Shown here in pieces: positions 61,014-64,000 of a DNA stretch of 64,000 bases. The stretch spans positions 310,001 through 374,000 of the forward strand of contig JAESUZ010000960.1 of assembly GCA_017311185.1 (NCBI GenBank), given 5' to 3'. Under the pieces are notes generated by a model. It worked only from the letters and a program-made list of their open reading frames with translations. It was not told the DNA's origin and did not search any database. Within the stretch, counting starts at the first letter, position 1, and every line of letters begins with the position of its first letter. The translations under genes and the position numbers were made by a program. Source of the DNA: Proteles cristata cristata. Its lineage: Eukaryota > Chordata > Mammalia > Carnivora > Hyaenidae.

Positions 61014-61644
61014 TAGAAACTTCTGATGGACCCAGATACCAGATTTTACAATGATTTCAATGCAGTTGTTAGATATATGTTCAAAGAATCAAAGGAAATG
61101 ACCCTTAAATTATTAAAAATGTAAAAATGCTTTAGCAAAGAGGTAATATAAATAAACAATAAAAATTCTATAAATACACCAAATGAAAATTCTAGTGTAA
61201 AAAGTTAAAAATTTAAAAACTAGATATGCTTAACAGCAGGTATGGGATGGCAGAATAACAAATCAATGAACATGAATATGGATCAATAGAATGTGCATAA
61301 TCTGAAGACCAGAAAGAAACAAAGATGAAAGAAAAATAAATAGAAACTCAGAGACCCAGACAACATCAGGCACATCAACAGAGATACATTCAGAGGCAGA
61401 GGAGAGAGACAAAGGGCAGGATTAAAAATGAAGAATGACAGTCAACTGGCCAAATTTAATTTATATAATGATGCCATAGAAGTTTAAAACCTAAGAGATC
61501 CATACCCAGATATAGAAATAGACAAGCTGTCAATAGCCAAAAACAAAGGGAAAAAACGAAAGAACAACAGGAAAACAATTCGTCATGCAGAAGGCAACAC
61601 CAGTAAGACTGATTTTTGAGTTCTCATCAAAACAACTAGATGCT
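61014..61644 (+). mobile_element. Ancient L1M, 5'/ORF1-like portion
   Basis: 'tgttcaaagaatcaaaggaa', 'agaaactcagagacccagac', 'aagagatccatacccagata' and 'caatagccaaaaacaaaggg' follow the ORF1-like region of old L1M elements. All frames are broken. Confidence 0.7.
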
Positions 61645-61886
61645 GGGGCTCCTGGGTGGCTTAGTCAGTTAACCGTCCGACTTTCACTTAGGTCATGATT
61701 TCGCAGTTCGTGGGTTCGAGCCCTGCGTTGGGCTCTGTGCTGACTGCCAGCTCAGAGCCTGGAGCCTGTTTCAGAGTCTGTGTCTCCCTCTCTCTCTGAC
61801 CCTCCCTGCTCACGTTGTCTCTCTCTCTCTCTCTCCCTCCTAGAAAAAAACAAAACAAACAACAACAACCAAAAAAAAAAAAAAAC
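61645..61886 (+). repeat. Young-subfamily feline SINE nested in the L1, exact TSD
   Basis: TSD acaactagatgct at 61632-61644 and 61887-61899 (13 bp, exact). Internal 'gactgccagctcagagcc' and 'ctccctcctagaaa' are diagnostic. The A-rich tail includes CAA units. Confidence 0.97.
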
Positions 61887-61899
61887 ACAACTAGATGCT

Positions 61900-62141
61900 A
61901 AAAAGCTAGAGAATGGCATGTTTAGAATACAGGAACAACCAAACCTACACCCTCCCACTCATCCACACACACACTTCAACCTTCAAAATAACTGAAATAA
62001 AGGAATTCCTGGATAAACAAAAGCTGTGATAAACTGTTGCTAGTATACCTGCCATTCCAGGTATAGTAAAGGACAGTAAAGGTGGCTGACAGCCTAAAAG
62101 GAAATTATACCAGATGTTGACACAAATACACAGAAAGAATA
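61900..62141 (+). mobile_element. Ancient L1M, continuation
   Basis: 'gaattcctggataaacaaaa' and 'acctgccattccaggtatag' continue the ORF1-like text after the SINE, up to the LTR. Confidence 0.65.
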
Positions 62142-62769
62142 TGCTATACCCAGATCGCAGTATCCTCACCGACCAGAGACCACCAAGGAGACCGAGTCAC
62201 ACATGCAAAGGCAAAGGGCTTTATTACGGGCTTAAGCTCGGGGGCTCCCAGACCTCACCAGCACAATGGGTCCCTGCTGAGAGCCCCGAACAAGGGCAGA
62301 GTAGGGTTTTTATGGGATTTGAGATGGGGGAGTTACAGAAGTTGTGACATGGGAACAGTGATCCAATCATAATTATTCAACATCATTGACAGCGGGTTTG
62401 ACCATACACATTGTCTAGAGTATTCGTTACTTTTGGCGGGATCCAATTACAACATTTAGAGTGCCTTTAATTCAACCAATCACAGAGCGAGCCTAGGGTC
62501 TTGTTCGGTGACTAACAGGTTAACTTTAACATTAGGGAACAGGGTCCTATCTATAGTTTCTATCTCCAGGCCTCTCCCTTAACAATATGGAGGGTGGTCC
62601 CTGGCCTTTCTTGATTGGGTGTTGCAAGGGTGGTTACTCCTGCCTTGGGCAATGTGTAACTACCTGATAGTTTCCGGGAAGCCAAAACTCAGGCCTTCTA
62701 GTTTAGAGGGGAAACTTAAAGCCTGTCATGGAGTCAGTTTGGTTTAGACGTTTAGACTTGTGGCCTTAC
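62142..62769 (-). mobile_element. ERV1-like solo LTR inserted in the L1 (antisense)
   Basis: Read on the minus strand it starts TGTAAGGCCACAAGTC, has a TATA-like CCATAAAAACCC (complement of 62304-62315) and the signal AATAAA (complement of 62220-62225) about 85 bp further, then a U5-like end near GGGTATAGCA. The 628 bp are well preserved with no internal viral region, so this is a solo LTR. The L1 resumes right after it. A clear TSD was not found, so the ends may be off by several bases. Confidence 0.75.
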
Positions 62770-62983
62770 AGGTAAATATAAATTATTTTATAAATATGTC
62801 CCTCTTTTATCTTTTAATTTCTTTAAAAGACACATGGTTCTACAAGGCAATAATTATAACACTGTATTTTTCAGATCAAATATATAGATGTAACATATAT
62901 AAAAATTATAGCACAAAAGGGGGTGGGATAGAGTTCTATTAGTGTGAAATTATTGTATTTAACTTAAATTAAGCCACTATTAA
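62770..62983 (+). mobile_element. Ancient L1M, continuation between two LTRs
   Basis: 'ggtaaatataaattatttta', 'ctcttttatcttttaatttc', 'caataattataacactgtat' and 'agcacaaaagggggtgggat' are successive landmarks between the ORF1-like part and ORF2 of old L1M. Confidence 0.75.
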
Positions 62984-63388
62984 TGGTTGGAAGGCAATTC
63001 CCCATGGGTCTCTCACTTTTCCATATATTGTGTCAGCAGAGACATTTTTACCTTTGGTTTGGACTACCCCTTCAAGGACATTTGTATAACGAACAGCCTT
63101 GGAAGATAGAGATGGTATCTTCCCATTGGGGCAAAACAGAGGGGAACTTACGTGGCCGTATATAAGATCTCAGTAAGCTAATCATAGGGTTTCCTTTTTG
63201 TAATGAAACTCACTGTGTTTGCAAGTGCCACTTGACCTTTTGCAGTTTGCTCTGTGGGAAATAGTCCGCAAAGAACCAGGCATGGGAATGCCAATCCTTC
63301 AGCTTCCACTATTGCTTTGAGTAAAAAAGGCCTTTGCTTCATTCCTGTGAATCACATGTCCTCTGTTAGTACCCATGATACTGCTGCA
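62984..63388 (+). mobile_element. Second LTR-like insertion in the L1
   Basis: These roughly 405 bp interrupt L1 text that resumes at about 63395. It starts TGGTTGGAAGG and could end at CTGCTGCA. A TATATAAG box (63159-63166) and an AGTAAA signal (63320-63325) before a TTTGCTTCA-type U5 suggest an LTR. Both ends are next to attaa, but the boundaries are not firm. Confidence 0.45.
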
Positions 63389-64000
63389 GGCTGTTATTAA
63401 AAGTAAGGCAAAATCTCAAAATATCGACAGTTCTTGAGATTAACTTGAAGTAGATTGCAATATATTAAAATACGTTAAAAAAGCTAAAAAAAAGTCATTA
63501 AAAAATCACCAAGGTAATGAAAATGGGCACTAAAAAAATAGTTAACATAAAATGCAAGCCTAAGAAGAAACAAAGGAAGAAAAAGACATGAGAAATATTT
63601 TTTAAAAATTAAATAACAAAATTGTAGACAGAAATTCAAACATACTGATAATTATATTAGAGTTCTGGCTAGTTATGCAATCGAAATGCAAGATGATCAG
63701 TGAATGTTGTCCACAAGAAATACATTTAGGCCAAAAACACCAACAAGTGGAAAGTAAAGGGATAGATAAAAATACACATGTCAAATAGTGATTGTAAATG
63801 ATTGGGAATAGCTATACTGATATTGAATACAATATAAGTTAAACACAAATACTACTAAAGTCAGAAATATTTCATAATGATAAAAGATCCAGGAGATAAC
63901 AATTGTAAACGTGTATGTATCCTAGCATAAGGATATGTTAATATGTGAAGCAAAAATTGATGGCACCGAAAGGGTATACAGACAACTCATAATTATGGTA
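63389..64000 (+). mobile_element. Ancient L1M, start of decayed ORF2 (endonuclease part), cut by the window edge
   Basis: 'cttgaagtagattgcaatat', 'atactgataattatattaga', 'ccaacaagtggaaagtaaag' and 'tttcataatgataaaagatc' match the L1M ORF2 N-terminal region. Conceptual translation shows a KYFIMIK-like endonuclease segment with stops. The element continues beyond 64000. Confidence 0.8.

Noticed and set aside
62142..62769. Intact provirus around the LTR
   Set aside because: L1 sequence, not retroviral gag/pol/env, lies on both sides, and no second copy of this LTR is present.

Overview
The window looks like a gene-free stretch (intergenic or deep intronic) of a carnivoran nuclear genome, most likely a cat-family or other feliform species. 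The main clue is about 25 copies or fragments of the tRNA-derived carnivore SINE in its feline form. These begin with a GGGGCGCCTGGGTGGCTCAG-type head, carry a GGTTCGAGCCCC B-box, and end in a CT-rich stretch and an AAATAAA tail. The 3' end of one L1 is also of the carnivore type. The base composition is AT-rich. The longest open frame is only 128 codons, and no frame shows a recognisable cellular protein, splice pattern or gene promoter, so I annotate no protein-coding gene. I had no search tool, so family names are recognised from memory and element ends are approximate unless target-site duplications (TSDs) fix them.

Layout. 1-9 kb: a long, decayed LINE-2-like tract (about 0.96-4.1 kb) with one SINE in it, then several old interspersed fragments. 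At 8923-9094 there is an 83-bp perfect inverted repeat around a 6-nt spacer. 9-20 kb: mostly unique AT-rich DNA with a tetranucleotide microsatellite, two related MIR copies, a 5'-inverted carnivore L1 (15.19-15.86 kb), an ERV-type solo LTR (about 15.95-16.64 kb) and an L1M tail. 20.7-26.6 kb: a dense SINE cluster (11 copies or fragments in 6 kb). It includes a 96-bp inverted copy of the inside of a neighbouring SINE, which looks like a templated insertion. 26.6-40 kb: mainly unique sequence with few recognisable repeats (MER5A, L2, LTR-like, one young SINE, Tigger/MER44-like). 40.6-42.5 kb: an old L1 split by two SINEs with clear TSDs. 43.7-44.0 kb: a 150-bp tandem duplication in which a 6-nt hairpin loop is inverted between the copies. 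44-58 kb: scattered MER5/MER20, MIR and L2 fragments, an LTR at 46.86-47.28 kb and four SINEs. 58.9-64 kb: a large ancient L1, probably from its 5' region into the ORF2 endonuclease, cut by three SINEs and two LTR-type elements, and running off the right edge.

There is no operon or pathway to describe. The informative biology is genome dynamics: waves of retrotransposition (L2/MIR, then L1M, then carnivore L1 and older SINEs, then a young SINE subfamily), plus three separate marks of replication-based template switching (8.9 kb, 24.4 kb, 43.8 kb). I found no CRISPR array, bacterial-type system, functional RNA gene or intact retroviral coding region.
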